A stretch of DNA of 64,000 bases from Paenibacillus wynnii. Lineage in GTDB: Bacteria; Bacillota; Bacilli; Paenibacillales; Paenibacillaceae. The notes beneath the pieces were generated by a model, which searched no databases, was not told where the DNA came from, and worked only from the letters and a program-made list of their open reading frames with translations. Each line of letters begins with the position of its first letter. The stretch's first letter is position 1. The DNA lies in contig NZ_JAUSTK010000003.1 in the NCBI RefSeq assembly GCF_030812855.1, positions 186,001 through 250,000 of the forward strand, read 5' to 3'. The translations under genes were made by a program, and so were the position numbers. Of this stretch, positions 9,405 to 18,629 are shown piece after piece.

Positions 9405-9451
9405 AAAAGAGCCCACTCCCGTATTCAAATCCTTGGTGAGCAGACTCTTTT
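9405..9451 (-). terminator. Terminator of the 121-residue membrane protein gene
   Basis: An imperfect stem from AAAGAGTCTGCTCACC and its partner, 13 bp after the stop, followed by TTTTG on the minus strand. Confidence 0.65.
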
Positions 9452-9464
9452 AATTGATTCCACC

Positions 9465-9830
9465 TTATTTTTTGGGGCCGTAATCGCCCATCTTAATCCC
9501 CCAGACCGAATCCTTCTGGTAGGCTGCAGCTTCCTGTAGATCAGGCAGTCTTTTATCCTGTGGATAGTGCCGTTCCAAATACATCACAAACGCGCGCCGT
9601 AGTCCAACTTCATATTCCAGCTTGTTATACTCGTTCGGATGCTTCTCCATCTCCGCCAGATTGGCCTCCCACTTCGGCAATTCTTCAAGCGTAGATTGAC
9701 CGTTCCTGGCATTGTCTGATAGGACTCGAAGCTCACGATATGCCCGTTTTACTTTTGAGGAATATAATTGCTTCTGATTTAAAAAGGTAAGTGCTATAAC
9801 GACGACCGCGAGACCGATCCATAATATCAT
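9465..9830 (-). CDS. Small membrane-anchored protein, unknown function
   Basis: 121 residues; ATG at 9830 with GGGGGTGA 9 bases upstream. Residues 1-17 form one hydrophobic segment (ILWIGLAVVVIALTFL). The remaining hundred are charged and soluble, rich in Glu, Lys and Leu, probably helical and cytoplasmic or cell-wall facing depending on topology. I do not recognise the family. It is a single gene with its own terminator, between araR and a YfhD-like gene, and has no clear link to either. Confidence 0.7.
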   Translation of the reverse strand: MILWIGLAVVVIALTFLNQKQLYSSKVKRAYRELRVLSDNARNGQSTLEELPKWEANLAEMEKHPNEYNKLEYEVGLRRAFVMYLERHYPQDKRLPDLQEAAAYQKDSVWGIKMGDYGPKK

Positions 9831-9916
9831 GTTTCCATGTCACCCCCAGCTTACATATCTCTCTAATTATACATGCTTATATGCAAAAATGCCCGAAAAA
9901 TGGGCGACTTACTCCT

Positions 9917-9961
9917 AAAAAAGCCCCTCACCCCTTTATGTGTAAAAAGGGTAAGGGGCTC
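9917..9961 (-). terminator. Terminator of the YfhD-like gene
   Basis: Stem AGCCCCTTACCC with its complement around a short loop, with a T-run on the minus strand. Confidence 0.8.
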
Positions 9962-9999
9962 TCCTCATGTAAAGAAAACTCTTCTAGAGATTTTTTAAG

Positions 10000-10191
10000 T
10001 CAATCTACCTCTTTTTGTTCTTCTTGCAGAATCTCGTGCAATTGCCGTTTGTCCGCTTGCTGACCCCGAACCTGTGCCTCTAAATCATCCATATCCGCCT
10101 CGGCTGCTGAGAACTCTACATCCTCCGCTTTAGCTTCATACAGCATTTTCATTTTTTCAGTCTTCGAGGGTATTTTCGAATGTTTATCCAC
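10000..10191 (-). CDS. YfhD-like small acidic protein
   Basis: 63 residues from GTG at 10191 with GGGGAG upstream. It is very charged, with no membrane segment and no cysteine. The middle stretch DVEFSAAEADMDDLEAQ closely resembles the core of the Bacillus YfhD family, small proteins of unknown role found mainly in spore formers. The match is from memory of the motif, so the family call is moderate. It lies 34 bp after the 10226-10597 gene on the same strand, so the two may be co-transcribed. Confidence 0.65.
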   Translation of the reverse strand: MDKHSKIPSKTEKMKMLYEAKAEDVEFSAAEADMDDLEAQVRGQQADKRQLHEILQEEQKEVD

Positions 10192-10225
10192 TCCGCACTC
10201 CCCTTTCTACTATTACATGTATAGG

Positions 10226-10597
10226 TCAAATCAATCCTCCGGCTTCCTCAACGATCCTTAAAGCTTGATCAAAGGATTCCGAGTCTACTACAACGGTCAA
10301 TAAAATATCGCGTCCTGTAGGACCCCCATCCCCGCCATGGCTCATCCCACTGGCACTTACATCCGCAGACGCCAAAATACCGGCTGAACGGCTGTCGATC
10401 GACGAATTGAGTGTCATGGTTGCCAGACTGGTAATATCGCCTGTAAGCGGGTTTTGGCCCGAGTAGCGCTGGTCTCCCGGGTATTTACCAAAACGGTCAA
10501 TGGACATATCAATAACTCTCAGCGACTGCAGCTTACGTGAGACCGCCTCAGCCTCCTCTGGACTTTTAAAATATGCGAGTATGTTTTTTTCAGACAA
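10226..10597 (-). CDS. Conserved hypothetical protein, ACT-like or stress-type
   Basis: 123 residues, TTG start at 10597 after GGGGAT. The N-terminus NILAYFKSPEEAEAVSRKLQSL and the C-terminus RDILLTVVVDSESFDQALRIVEEAGGLI form beta-alpha-beta-like halves around a glycine- and serine-rich middle (ASADVSASGMSHGGDGGPTG). This resembles general-stress proteins with a split alpha/beta fold in which a residue-rich loop joins two halves, but no named family is recognised. No signal peptide or membrane segment. Probably transcribed with the YfhD-like gene. Confidence 0.7.
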   Translation of the reverse strand: MSEKNILAYFKSPEEAEAVSRKLQSLRVIDMSIDRFGKYPGDQRYSGQNPLTGDITSLATMTLNSSIDSRSAGILASADVSASGMSHGGDGGPTGRDILLTVVVDSESFDQALRIVEEAGGLI

Positions 10598-10693
10598 GTT
10601 TATCCCCGCTCTCTTTTGAGGTCAGTACCGCTTAGGAGCGTACCTGCAATTAGTGTGGCTAGAACATTTTACATTTATACAAGAGATTACAGC

Positions 10694-10728
10694 AAAAAAG
10701 CCAGCAGTCCCATTGGACGGCTGGCTTT
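10694..10728. terminator. Intrinsic terminator upstream of the 10226 gene
   Basis: Stem AAAGCCAGC.GTCC / GGAC.GCTGGCTTT with an A-run on the left, so a T-run on the minus strand. It would stop read-through from the dnaJ side. Confidence 0.75.
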
Positions 10729-10838
10729 AGCAGATCGGTTTCTTTTGAAATCTTAGAAAGAAATGTAGAAACTTTTCCGCCTCAACACCAAAATCAATGC
10801 TTGACAGGTGACGAGAAAGATAGAAACCCGTTACGCCC

Positions 10839-11026
10839 AATAGAGGGGTTTGCTCCCTTTATTTCTGCACCCAGCACCCCGTTTAGGCAGTTAGAGGGGA
10901 TTTCGCCCGCTAATTTTGAGGATATACCTCTTTGGAGCAATATGGGCGAAATTTTAGGGATATTTTCCCTTTAATCTCAAATTCATGGCGTTTCGGTCGG
11001 TATTAATGAGCATTTTCCCCTCTAAT
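10839..11026. repeat. Four-palindrome phased array, locus E (family 2)
   Basis: In the 500-bp gap downstream of dnaJ. Four imperfect palindromes like TTTAGAGGGA-N5-TCCCTCTAAA are centred at 10851, 10902, 10963 and 11014, spaced 51, 61 and 51 bp. The sequence is unrelated to family 1 but the geometry is the same. An extra half site (GGGCGAAATTTTAG) precedes the third. No gene in this gap. Confidence 0.8.
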
Positions 11027-11032
11027 TTGCCG

Positions 11033-11079
11033 AAGGGGTGTCCCAAGCAGCCATTACATGGCTATGGGACACCCCTTCA
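11033..11079 (-). terminator. Hairpin after dnaJ (dispersed hairpin element, copy 2)
   Basis: Arms AAGGGGTGTCCCA and TGGGACACCCCTT, 13 base pairs, with an inner AGCAGCC/GGCT pairing. It lies 24 bp after the dnaJ stop. No T-run follows on the minus strand, so it is an mRNA 3' end structure or a weak terminator. A decayed copy is at 7714-7759. Confidence 0.65.
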
Positions 11080-11103
11080 TAAACTTTATAGATTAACGCT
11101 TAA

Positions 11104-12228
11104 TCAGTCTCCACGAAAAGCACGCTTCATACGATCAAAGAAGGATTGCTCCTGCTCATGCGTATGTGCGCCGTCATGAGATGAGAATTGACGCAGAAGT
11201 TCCTTTTGCTCATCGCTTAGCTTGCTTGGAGTGACTACGATTACTCTGACATGCTGGTCGCCTTGACCGGTTCCCCGCAAACGCGGAACCCCTTTTCCTT
11301 TGAGTCGGAAGAAGGTACCTGTCTGGGTTCCTGCAGGAATCTTAAGTTTTACTTTTTCCGTCAGGGTTGGGATCTCGATCTCATCACCCAAGGCTGCCTG
11401 TGTGAAGGTAAGTGGAATCTCGCATAAGATATCATCATTTTCACGCACGAAAAAGTCATGTGGTTTAACACGAATAATAATATACAAGTCTCCGGCAGGA
11501 CCGCCGCGATGGCCGCCTTCCCCTTCACCCGTCATACGAAGCTGTGCACCGTCATCCACTCCGCCAGGAATGCGGACATGGATCTTACGCTGTTTCTTCA
11601 CCTTGCCGGCACCGCTGCAAGTATTACATTTTTCCTTAATAATCTTGCCAGAACCATTACAATGAGAGCACGGACGCCGATTTCGCATCTGTCCAAGCGG
11701 TGTATTCTGTACAAACTCCTGCTGGCCGCTGCCTTTACATACGTTACAAGTATCTGGTTTCGTTCCAGGTTTAGCCCCGGAGCCAAAGCAGGTGTCGCAT
11801 GTTTCGGTGCGCGGTATAGTAATATCGGTTTCCTTGCCAAATACCGCTTCCTTGAATTCAATGGTCATGGTATATTGCAAATCGCTGCCGCGCTGCGGAG
11901 CATTAGGATCTCTACGACCGCCGCCACCGCCGAAAAACATATCAAAGATATCGCCCAGGCCACCGCCGAAATCTCCGCCGCCGAAGCCGCCGCCCATCCC
12001 TTGATTAGGGTCGATATGTCCATATTGGTCATATCTTGCACGCTGCTGTCCGTCGCTAAGGACGTCATAAGCTTCTTTTACTTCCTTGAACTTCGTCTCA
12101 GCGTCACTAGCTTTATTCACGTCCGGATGATACTGCCGTGCCAACTTACGGTACGCTTTCTTTACCTCATCATCCGAAGCGTCTTTGCCTACGCCGAGCA
12201 CATCATAATAATCGCGTTTATCTGCCAC
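11104..12228 (-). CDS. dnaJ: Chaperone protein DnaJ
   Basis: 374 residues from GTG at 12228 (reading [12 protein letters not shown]), 8 bases after GGAGG. A GTG three codons earlier lies inside that ribosome site and is unlikely to be used. Domains: J domain with HPD (residues about 1-70), Gly/Phe-rich linker, zinc domain with four CxxCxGxG repeats ([32 protein letters not shown]), and the C-terminal substrate domain. It delivers unfolded proteins to DnaK and stimulates its ATPase. Last gene of the HrcA-regulated operon, 108 bp after dnaK. Confidence 0.97.
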   Translation of the reverse strand: MADKRDYYDVLGVGKDASDDEVKKAYRKLARQYHPDVNKASDAETKFKEVKEAYDVLSDGQQRARYDQYGHIDPNQGMGGGFGGGDFGGGLGDIFDMFFGGGGGRRDPNAPQRGSDLQYTMTIEFKEAVFGKETDITIPRTETCDTCFGSGAKPGTKPDTCNVCKGSGQQEFVQNTPLGQMRNRRPCSHCNGSGKIIKEKCNTCSGAGKVKKQRKIHVRIPGGVDDGAQLRMTGEGEGGHRGGPAGDLYIIIRVKPHDFFVRENDDILCEIPLTFTQAALGDEIEIPTLTEKVKLKIPAGTQTGTFFRLKGKGVPRLRGTGQGDQHVRVIVVTPSKLSDEQKELLRQFSSHDGAHTHEQEQSFFDRMKRAFRGD

Positions 12229-12336
12229 TGCCTTCACCTCCGTACATTAAATGTCTCTATTACAGTCAAAAGGAAAGCCAAAACACGGGATGCTCCGGTT
12301 TTGACCTTCCCCTTTTAGCACAGGTATCGTTTAAGG

Positions 12337-14184
12337 TTACCCTTGATTCTTATCTTCGTCAACAACCTCATAGTCTGCGTCTACTACGTTGTCCTTCTTG
12401 AAGTTGTTGTCCTGGGCTTCTTGACCGTCTGCCGCTCCCTCTTGGGCTCCTGCAGCCTGCTCGTATAACTTCGCGGACAATTGTTGTACAATCTCTGTCA
12501 ACGCCTCTGTAGCGGCATTGATTTCTTCAAGATTGTCGGATTCGAGGGCCGCTTTTACTTTTTCCTTAGCTTCGTTTGCTTTTTCCACTTCGGAAGCTTC
12601 TACTTTATCGCCCAGGTCTTTAATGAGTTTCTCAGTAGAATATACGAGTTGGTCAGCACCGTTTTTCGCTTCAACCATTTCCTTGCGCTTACGGTCTTCC
12701 TCAGCATGAAGCTCGGCATCCTTCATCATTTGCTCTACTTCAGCATCGCTCAATCCGCTGGAAGAAGTGATGGTGATTTTTTGGCTCTTGTTCGTGCCTT
12801 TATCTGTTGCAGATACATTTACGATACCGTTGGCATCAATATCGAAGGTAACCTCGATTTGCGGAACTCCGCGTTGTGCCGGTGGAATATCATTCAGCAT
12901 AAAGCGTCCCAGTGTCTTGTTGCCGTTCGCCATTTGGCGCTCACCTTGCAGAACGTGAATTTCTACGCTTGGCTGGTTATCAGCAAAAGTAGAGAACACT
13001 TGGGATTTGCTTGTAGGGATCGTTGTGTTGCGCTCGATCATCTTCGTGAATACGCCGCCTGCAGTTTCAATACCCAGTGAGAGCGGAGTTACGTCAAGCA
13101 ATACAACGTCTTTAACATCACCGGTCAATACGCCCGCTTGAACAGCTGCACCCAGGGCTACAACTTCATCCGGGTTAACACCTTTATGAGGGTCCTTACC
13201 AGTCAGCTTCTTAATGGCATCCTGTACTGCAGGAATACGTGTAGAACCACCTACAAGCACGATTCTGTGAAGATCAGCTGGAGTCATACCCGCATCATTT
13301 AATGCTTGACGTGTTGGGCCCAAAGTACGCTCAACCAAGCTTGCAGTCAGCTCATCAAATTTCGCACGGGTCAAGTTGATTTCCAAATGCTGTGGCACTC
13401 CGTCAGCAACGGTAATGAACGGCAAGGAAACTGTAGTTGTCATGACACCGGAAAGTTCTTTTTTAGCTTTCTCAGCTGCATCTTTCAAGCGTTGTACTGC
13501 AGCTTTATCTTTGCTAAGGTCAATGCCTTGTTCTTTTTTAAATTCAGATACCAAGTAATCCATAACCAATTGGTCAAAATCATCACCACCAAGACGGTTA
13601 TCACCGCTTGTTGCTTTTACTTCGAAGAAGCCATCGCCAAGTTCCAGGATGGATACGTCAAACGTACCGCCACCAAGGTCATATACGAGGATGGTGTGAT
13701 CTTCGGATTTCTCCAGACCGTAAGCCAACGCTGCTGCTGTAGGCTCGTTTACGATACGAAGTACTTCCAGACCTGCGATTTTACCTGCATCTTTAGTAGC
13801 TTGACGCTGACTGTCGTTGAAATAAGCAGGAACCGTTATAACAGCTTGAGTCACTGTCTGACCCAGATAAGCTTCTGCATCAGCTTTCAGCTTTTGCAGG
13901 ATCATAGCTGAAATTTCTTGAGCGGAATAGTCTTTACCATCAATAGTTTCCTTGTGGCCCGTACCCATGTGACGTTTGATCGAGCTGATTGTACGATCCG
14001 GATTGGTTATCGCTTGGCGTTTTGCCGTTTCACCGACAACACGCTCGCCGTCTTTCTTAAAACCTACAACCGATGGGGTTGTACGCGCGCCTTCTGGGTT
14101 AGGGATAACAACGGCTTCGCCGCCTTCCATAACCGCCACGCAAGAGTTGGTGGTTCCTAAGTCGATACCTATTACTTTACTCAA
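12337..14184 (-). CDS. dnaK: Chaperone protein DnaK (Hsp70)
   Basis: 615 residues, normal for Gram-positive DnaK, which lacks the insert of the proteobacterial protein. The ATPase domain starts with [29 protein letters not shown] and the linker [14 protein letters not shown] follow, then the substrate domain and a Glu/Asp-rich tail. It is an ATP-driven chaperone for nascent and damaged proteins, working with DnaJ and GrpE. Third in hrcA-grpE-dnaK-dnaJ and controlled by the CIRCE operator before hrcA. The 135-bp gap to grpE has no clear extra promoter. Confidence 0.98.
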   Translation of the reverse strand: MSKVIGIDLGTTNSCVAVMEGGEAVVIPNPEGARTTPSVVGFKKDGERVVGETAKRQAITNPDRTISSIKRHMGTGHKETIDGKDYSAQEISAMILQKLKADAEAYLGQTVTQAVITVPAYFNDSQRQATKDAGKIAGLEVLRIVNEPTAAALAYGLEKSEDHTILVYDLGGGTFDVSILELGDGFFEVKATSGDNRLGGDDFDQLVMDYLVSEFKKEQGIDLSKDKAAVQRLKDAAEKAKKELSGVMTTTVSLPFITVADGVPQHLEINLTRAKFDELTASLVERTLGPTRQALNDAGMTPADLHRIVLVGGSTRIPAVQDAIKKLTGKDPHKGVNPDEVVALGAAVQAGVLTGDVKDVVLLDVTPLSLGIETAGGVFTKMIERNTTIPTSKSQVFSTFADNQPSVEIHVLQGERQMANGNKTLGRFMLNDIPPAQRGVPQIEVTFDIDANGIVNVSATDKGTNKSQKITITSSSGLSDAEVEQMMKDAELHAEEDRKRKEMVEAKNGADQLVYSTEKLIKDLGDKVEASEVEKANEAKEKVKAALESDNLEEINAATEALTEIVQQLSAKLYEQAAGAQEGAADGQEAQDNNFKKDNVVDADYEVVDEDKNQG

Positions 14185-14319
14185 TGTATTTTGCCTCCTT
14201 GAATTTTTACTAAGAGCTGTGCTCCTCGGAAAATAGTTATGTGCTGTAACCTTATAATCACGATTAGATCATACTGCCGCTTGGTTGGCGGACAGAAACT
14301 GCCAGCCTATATAGACAGA

Positions 14320-14904
14320 CTACATGCTGACTTTGACCATGGCAGGACGAAGTACTTTACCCTTCAGGAGATAGCCCTTTTGGACTTCCTCTGTCACGAT
14401 ACCTTCTTCGTGCTCCTCGCTCTCCACCTGCATGATGGCCTGATGATATTCAGGGTTAAAGGGCTGTGCTACTGTTTCCATTGCTGTAAGTCCCTCGTTC
14501 TTTAGAACCCCTTCCAACTGGCGGAAAATCATATTTACGCCCTTTGTAAAAGCTTCAAATTCGGGAGTAGCCGGAGCCGTTGCCAATGCACGTTCGAAAT
14601 TATCCATAACCGGAAGCAATTCCGTTACGAGCTTGGAAGTAGCATATTGCGCTAATTCTTCTTTCTCCTTCAAAGTACGACGGCGGAAGTTATCGAAATC
14701 AGCCTGTACACGTAATGTACGTCCCTGGAATTCGTCAGCAAGACCTTGCAGGCGCTTGAGTTCATCCCCGTCACTAACCTCACTGATTTCCTCTGCCGTG
14801 AAGGCATCGGTCTCAGAGACCGTCTCAGCTGTATCGGCTGCCTTGTTCTCATTTATAGCATTATCTTGAATTTCGTTGGAATCTTGAACTTGTTCCTCTT
14901 TCAA
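14320..14904 (-). CDS. grpE: Nucleotide exchange factor GrpE
   Basis: 194 residues. An acidic disordered N-terminus (to about 45) precedes a long coiled coil (DELKRLQGLADEFQGRTLRVQADFDNFRRR) and the beta domain that contacts DnaK, ending in the family pattern YLLKGKVLRPAMVKVS. It speeds ADP release from DnaK. It lies 37 bp after hrcA and 135 bp before dnaK in the same operon. Confidence 0.97.
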   Translation of the reverse strand: MKEEQVQDSNEIQDNAINENKAADTAETVSETDAFTAEEISEVSDGDELKRLQGLADEFQGRTLRVQADFDNFRRRTLKEKEELAQYATSKLVTELLPVMDNFERALATAPATPEFEAFTKGVNMIFRQLEGVLKNEGLTAMETVAQPFNPEYHQAIMQVESEEHEEGIVTEEVQKGYLLKGKVLRPAMVKVSM

Positions 14905-14941
14905 GTTGTCTTCACCTCCTTAAAGTAATCACGACTTAAGT

Positions 14942-15973
14942 TCACTTATACCAGTGTGCCAGCATCGCTGTCAAATCTCTAGACAGAATGCCCAAAATAC
15001 CCATAACCCTTGCATATTCCATTCGTGTCGGCCCTAAGATCCCTATGCTTCCCAATGCCTGCCCGTCTAGTGAATAAGTTGCTGTTATCAGACTGCAGTT
15101 GGCGATCGCTTCATGGCTGTTCTCAGTCCCTATACGCACTTGAATTCCCGTTCCGCCGGCTACCGGGGACAGCATTTTAAGCAAAGTGGGTGTCTCCTCA
15201 AGCAAATCAAGAATATGTTTAACCTTATCAACATCCTTGAACTCAGGCTGATTCAGCATATTCGTTGCCCCGCTAAGGTAAATCCGCTGCTCCTGATCAC
15301 TCTCAAGTGCCGTGTCAAGCACCTGCATTAATTCTTCATAGTGGGAGATATGCCGCTGCATCTCTTCACCAAGCTCCGAATAGAGTCTACTTTTCAGCTT
15401 GTAGAGAGGTACATTGACCAGCTTGCTGTTAAGCATGTTGACCACTTTCTCCATATCTGAAACCGAAATCTCCGGCGGAATATTCACCGTGCGATTCTCT
15501 ACCTGTCCCGTGCTGGTGACAATAATGGCCACTGCCGTTGTATCGTTAAGAGGTAGCAATTGAAAATGGCGTAAAGAAGTATGAAAAACCTCCGGTCCCA
15601 GCAGGATGGAAGTGTAATTCGTCATATTAGAAAGAATCATCGCCGCGTGTTGATTAACCTGCTCCATTGCATTCAGCTTCTCTGCGAAAAAAGCACGGAT
15701 GGTGCCCACTTCTGCAGATTCAGCGGAATTCCACGGTACCAGGTGATCCACGTAATAACGATATCCCTTATGAGACGGTATTCGACCTGCAGAGGTATGC
15801 GGCTGTTCGAGATACCCCAGATCCTCCAGGTCAGCCATTTCATTACGGATCGTAGCTGGACTGTATCCTACATCTCCGCGTTTGGAAATACTGCGTGAGC
15901 CCACGGGCTCAGCCGAAGAAATATAATCATCAACTATGGCATTAAGTATCATTCTTTGGCGTTCAGTCAACAT
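14942..15973 (-). CDS. hrcA: Heat-inducible transcription repressor HrcA
   Basis: 343 residues; ATG at 15973 with AGGAGG upstream. The N-terminal winged helix (MLTERQRMILNAIVDDYISSAEP, YSPATIRNEMADLEDLGYL) is followed by the GAF-like dimer domain typical of HrcA. It represses class I heat-shock genes by binding CIRCE and depends on GroEL for folding in Bacillus. First gene of the operon, 36 bp after a perfect CIRCE element, so it represses itself along with grpE, dnaK and dnaJ. Confidence 0.97.
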   Translation of the reverse strand: MLTERQRMILNAIVDDYISSAEPVGSRSISKRGDVGYSPATIRNEMADLEDLGYLEQPHTSAGRIPSHKGYRYYVDHLVPWNSAESAEVGTIRAFFAEKLNAMEQVNQHAAMILSNMTNYTSILLGPEVFHTSLRHFQLLPLNDTTAVAIIVTSTGQVENRTVNIPPEISVSDMEKVVNMLNSKLVNVPLYKLKSRLYSELGEEMQRHISHYEELMQVLDTALESDQEQRIYLSGATNMLNQPEFKDVDKVKHILDLLEETPTLLKMLSPVAGGTGIQVRIGTENSHEAIANCSLITATYSLDGQALGSIGILGPTRMEYARVMGILGILSRDLTAMLAHWYK

Positions 15974-16008
15974 GTTATTTTCCTCCTATCGGCTGTAGCT
16001 CACATTCG

Positions 16009-16035
16009 TTAGCACTCGACAGAGATGAGTGCTAA
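16009..16035. promoter_or_regulatory. CIRCE operator
   Basis: Perfect TTAGCACTC-N9-GAGTGCTAA, the HrcA binding site, 36 bp upstream of the hrcA start. Confidence 0.98.
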
Positions 16036-16046
16036 TCACTAATACA

Positions 16047-16076
16047 AAAATACCAAACTGACATTGCCATTGTCAA
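16047..16076 (-). promoter_or_regulatory. hrcA operon sigma-A promoter
   Basis: On the minus strand TTGACA (plus 16071-16076) and TATTTT (16047-16052) are 18 bp apart, with CIRCE directly downstream. The -35 box lies inside the loop and arm of the hairpin at 16050-16090. Confidence 0.7.
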
Positions 16077-16090
16077 GTCAGTTCGGTATC
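16050..16090 (-). terminator. Hairpin/terminator overlapping the heat-shock promoter
   Basis: Minus-strand arms TACCGAACTGAC and GTCAGTTTGGTA followed by TTTTTG. It would end transcription from the 16137-16436 frame and physically overlaps the hrcA promoter. Confidence 0.65.
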
Positions 16091-16136
16091 TTGTGTATCG
16101 TTATTTTCTTATCATGTCTGATGCAGGAAGCTTTCT

Positions 16137-16436
16137 TTAGAGCACTTCGCGAACAATCCACTGTGGCTGTTCATTGGGTTTGTATAAGCCACCTGTCATT
16201 TCAATCAGCTTCCCTGACCCTAGAGTATTCTGATACTCCGTAAGCCAAGAGTAGTTCTCAGACATTTCTGTGTATTCCGCCTCTTGAATAAAACCTGGAT
16301 AAAATTTACATAACTTTTCCTCATACGCTAAGGTTAGTACCTTATCTACATCCTTAAAGAACAAGCGGTCCGAAGCAGTGTTCATATACTTAAATTCAAA
16401 TATAGCTAAAGGTACTACAACGTCCCCTTGCTTCAC
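16137..16436 (-). pseudogene. Orphan frame, probably the remnant of a longer gene
   Basis: A 99-residue frame with GTG at 16436 but no ribosome site; an in-frame stop lies eight codons further up. The sequence begins as if in mid-domain (VIVKQGDVVVPLAIFEFKYMNT) and continues as a soluble, aromatic-rich protein ending WIVREVL. A terminator-like hairpin follows the stop, which suggests that a real gene once ended here and has lost its 5' part. I do not recognise the family. It could still be a short expressed protein. Confidence 0.4.
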
Positions 16437-16666
16437 TATAACCGCCAGTCCACTCGTTTATTTTTAAACCAATACTCCGGATAAATGTAGCAATTAAAGT
16501 AAGTAAGCGTAGAGTCGCCAATACGTCTCCTTAAATGATAATAGAAGCTGTTCAGTTATGTAGTCGTTTTGTATCTATTTTGAAAAGATTATTTTACCAT
16601 AACAGCTAGTACGAAGGTATGTATATTTACTATTATGCCAGATAGTCCTAGGTAGCACATGTCCGC
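16437..16666. other. Intergenic region, nothing recognised
   Basis: AT-rich stretch between the orphan frame and the GNAT gene terminator. No frame, repeat or operator stands out; it may hold the lost 5' part of the orphan frame in unrecognisable form. Confidence 0.5.
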
Positions 16667-16719
16667 AACAAAAAACCACACTCCCAGCAGACAGTTGAAT
16701 GTCCAATGAGAATGTGGTC
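16667..16719 (-). terminator. Terminator of the GNAT acetyltransferase gene
   Basis: Minus-strand stem ACCACATTCTC / GGGAGTGTGGT with T6 after it, 21 bp past the stop. Confidence 0.85.
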
Positions 16720-16739
16720 TGTTATATATACTTATCGAA

Positions 16740-17243
16740 TTAGTTCAGCATTTTAAGTACCGCTATTTCATCACAAGCATGCTGCTTCGAGCAGTTCACG
16801 CAGTCGGTCCATACTTTTTCGGGGAAAATCTCTTTCTTTACAATTTCAAATCCGTTTCTGAGAAAAAAATCAACGGCATAGGTCAGCGCCATAATCTTCG
16901 GAATCTTCTGACGTCTGGCTTCTTCAGTAAGCTCTTTCACAATCAATGAGCCTATTCCTTTGCCTTGGTATTCATCACGGAGGCCAAGTGAACGTATCTC
17001 AACAAGGTCAGTGCCGAGCCTGCAGAGTGATCCGCAGCCAACAACCTTTCCATCCATTTCAGCAACGACAAATAGATCAATCTGGCGCTGCAATGCAGCA
17101 CGGGAACGGGGAAGCATAATCCCCTTTTGCGCATACTCCTCTATCATAAGATACAATGGCTCAATATCTTCCACTGTAGCACTTCTGCATGTCGCCATTC
17201 TACTTTTGTTGTGAAATTCATGACGGGCCAACTTTGCAATCAC
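16740..17243 (-). CDS. ArgA-type GNAT N-acetyltransferase
   Basis: 167 residues, GTG at 17243 with GGGGGAG 9 bases upstream. GNAT fold with motif A around EIRSLGLRDEYQGKGIGSLIV, which holds the acetyl-CoA pyrophosphate loop (QGKGIG). The C-terminal EIFPEKVWTDCVNCSKQHACDE, with paired cysteines, is typical of the stand-alone GNAT proteins related to the C-terminal domain of N-acetylglutamate synthase. It may acetylate glutamate or a related amine; there are no arginine genes nearby to support this. Single gene with its own terminator. Confidence 0.8.
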   Translation of the reverse strand: MIAKLARHEFHNKSRMATCRSATVEDIEPLYLMIEEYAQKGIMLPRSRAALQRQIDLFVVAEMDGKVVGCGSLCRLGTDLVEIRSLGLRDEYQGKGIGSLIVKELTEEARRQKIPKIMALTYAVDFFLRNGFEIVKKEIFPEKVWTDCVNCSKQHACDEIAVLKMLN

Positions 17244-17320
17244 CCTGCTTCACTCCCCCCGTTGATATTATTGAATAAATATACATCAGAGTGAATTTGA
17301 ATTCAAGAGTTATTTTAAAA

Positions 17321-18496
17321 TTAAACCTCTGTCAGCGCACCTACAAATTCTCCGAAAACATCATTCCCAAAAAGAATTCCCTGCTTGCTTAGACGATAGA
17401 TGCCATTCTCTTGCTCAAGCAAGCCGGCATTCAACATTTTATGCAGAGACTTGCCAAACACATCCTCCATGGTCTTACCGAATTGCGCTTGGAAAGCAGC
17501 CCCTGATATCCCAGCACGCATGCGAAGGCCCACCATCATGAAATCCTCCATCGCCTCTTCCTCAGAAATGGTATAGGTATTCAACCGCGGCAGTCCTTTG
17601 CGGGAAGCCTCAATATAAGGATTAACCCCTTTGATGTTTACGTGACGCTGGCGTCGGGCATAACCGTGTGCTCCTGCACCCAAACCATAATAATCTTCGT
17701 TTCGCCAGTAAGTAATATTGTGGAGACTCTCTTTACCAGGCTTTGCAAAATTACTAATCTCATATTGGTTGTATCCCGCTTCTTCCATGGAAGACATCAG
17801 CAGCAGGTACATCTGGAGTTCATCCTCTTCGTTAGGGAGCGGAAGCTTGTTCTTATTGAATAGGGTGTGGAAAAGAGTGTTTTCCTCAACCTTCAGACTG
17901 TATATAGAGTAGTGAGGAAGATCAAGCTCCAATGCCTTCTTGATACTCTCCGCCAGCATCTCCACCGTTTGATTAGGTAAACCAAACATCAAATCAACTG
18001 AAAGATTATTCAGTCCAACCGCACGCGCATTCTCCAAGCTCCGATAGACGTCGTCGACATTATGAATACGGCCGATCCCCTCCAGAAGCTCATTCTGAAA
18101 TGCCTGAACACCGAAGCTGACCCGGTTTACTCCGCCAGCCTTCATTACTTCCAGCTTATCCCGAACGGTAGTTCCGGGGTTAGCTTCCATAGAGAACTCT
18201 ATATCTTTATTCCAGTTCGGAAAGTGTGTGCGAATCGATTTCAGGAAAAATTCCATTTCATCCGGCTTCAGTACGGTAGGTGTTCCCCCGCCAACAAAAA
18301 TACTATTGATCACTCCAGGCGGATTCTCTTTAACCGTAAGTTCCATTTCCCGATCCAAAGCATGGAGGTAATCCATGACGGGCTGATCCTTCAATACATA
18401 TGAATTAAAGTCACAGTAAAAGCATTTATTCGTGCAGAATGGGATATGAATATATACCGCCTCAGGGGGACGGCTGTTATTTGCGATGTTAGACAT
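17321..18496 (-). CDS. hemW: Radical SAM protein HemW
   Basis: 391 residues; ATG at 18496 with AAAGGAGA upstream. The radical SAM cluster motif CxxxCxxC is present (CTNKCFYCDFNS near residue 22), followed by GGGTPT and the HemN C-terminal domain. Proteins of this type, often annotated HemN, are haem chaperones rather than coproporphyrinogen dehydrogenases; the cysteine and length pattern fits HemW. Position between lepA and hrcA is the usual Bacillales order. It is 418 bp after lepA, a gap that here contains a terminator and a palindrome array. Confidence 0.93.
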   Translation of the reverse strand: MSNIANNSRPPEAVYIHIPFCTNKCFYCDFNSYVLKDQPVMDYLHALDREMELTVKENPPGVINSIFVGGGTPTVLKPDEMEFFLKSIRTHFPNWNKDIEFSMEANPGTTVRDKLEVMKAGGVNRVSFGVQAFQNELLEGIGRIHNVDDVYRSLENARAVGLNNLSVDLMFGLPNQTVEMLAESIKKALELDLPHYSIYSLKVEENTLFHTLFNKNKLPLPNEEDELQMYLLLMSSMEEAGYNQYEISNFAKPGKESLHNITYWRNEDYYGLGAGAHGYARRQRHVNIKGVNPYIEASRKGLPRLNTYTISEEEAMEDFMMVGLRMRAGISGAAFQAQFGKTMEDVFGKSLHKMLNAGLLEQENGIYRLSKQGILFGNDVFGEFVGALTEV

Positions 18497-18543
18497 TAGC
18501 TGTCTCCTTTGCTTAGATTAATTCCTTCTGATTGTAGCAGAAA

Positions 18544-18565
18544 AGGGAAGCCTTACGGCTTCCCT
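18544..18565 (-). terminator. Intrinsic terminator between lepA and hemW
   Basis: Minus-strand GGGAAGCC-GTAA-GGCTTCCC then TTTTCT, just upstream of the hemW start. It should separate hemW from the lepA transcript or attenuate it. Confidence 0.8.
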
Positions 18566-18629
18566 GGCAGGACAATGGTTAAGGATGAGCTGCTTTTAAC
18601 GGTTTAGTACCCCTTCGGGTGAAGATGAA

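Noticed and set aside
11458..12318. 286-codon plus-strand frame opposite dnaJ
   Set aside because: Antisense shadow of dnaJ; composition is that of reversed coding sequence and there is no start signal.
17321..18496. Coproporphyrinogen III dehydrogenase (HemN)
   Set aside because: Length, N-terminus and position next to lepA fit HemW; the extra N-terminal and trip-wire features of true HemN are absent.
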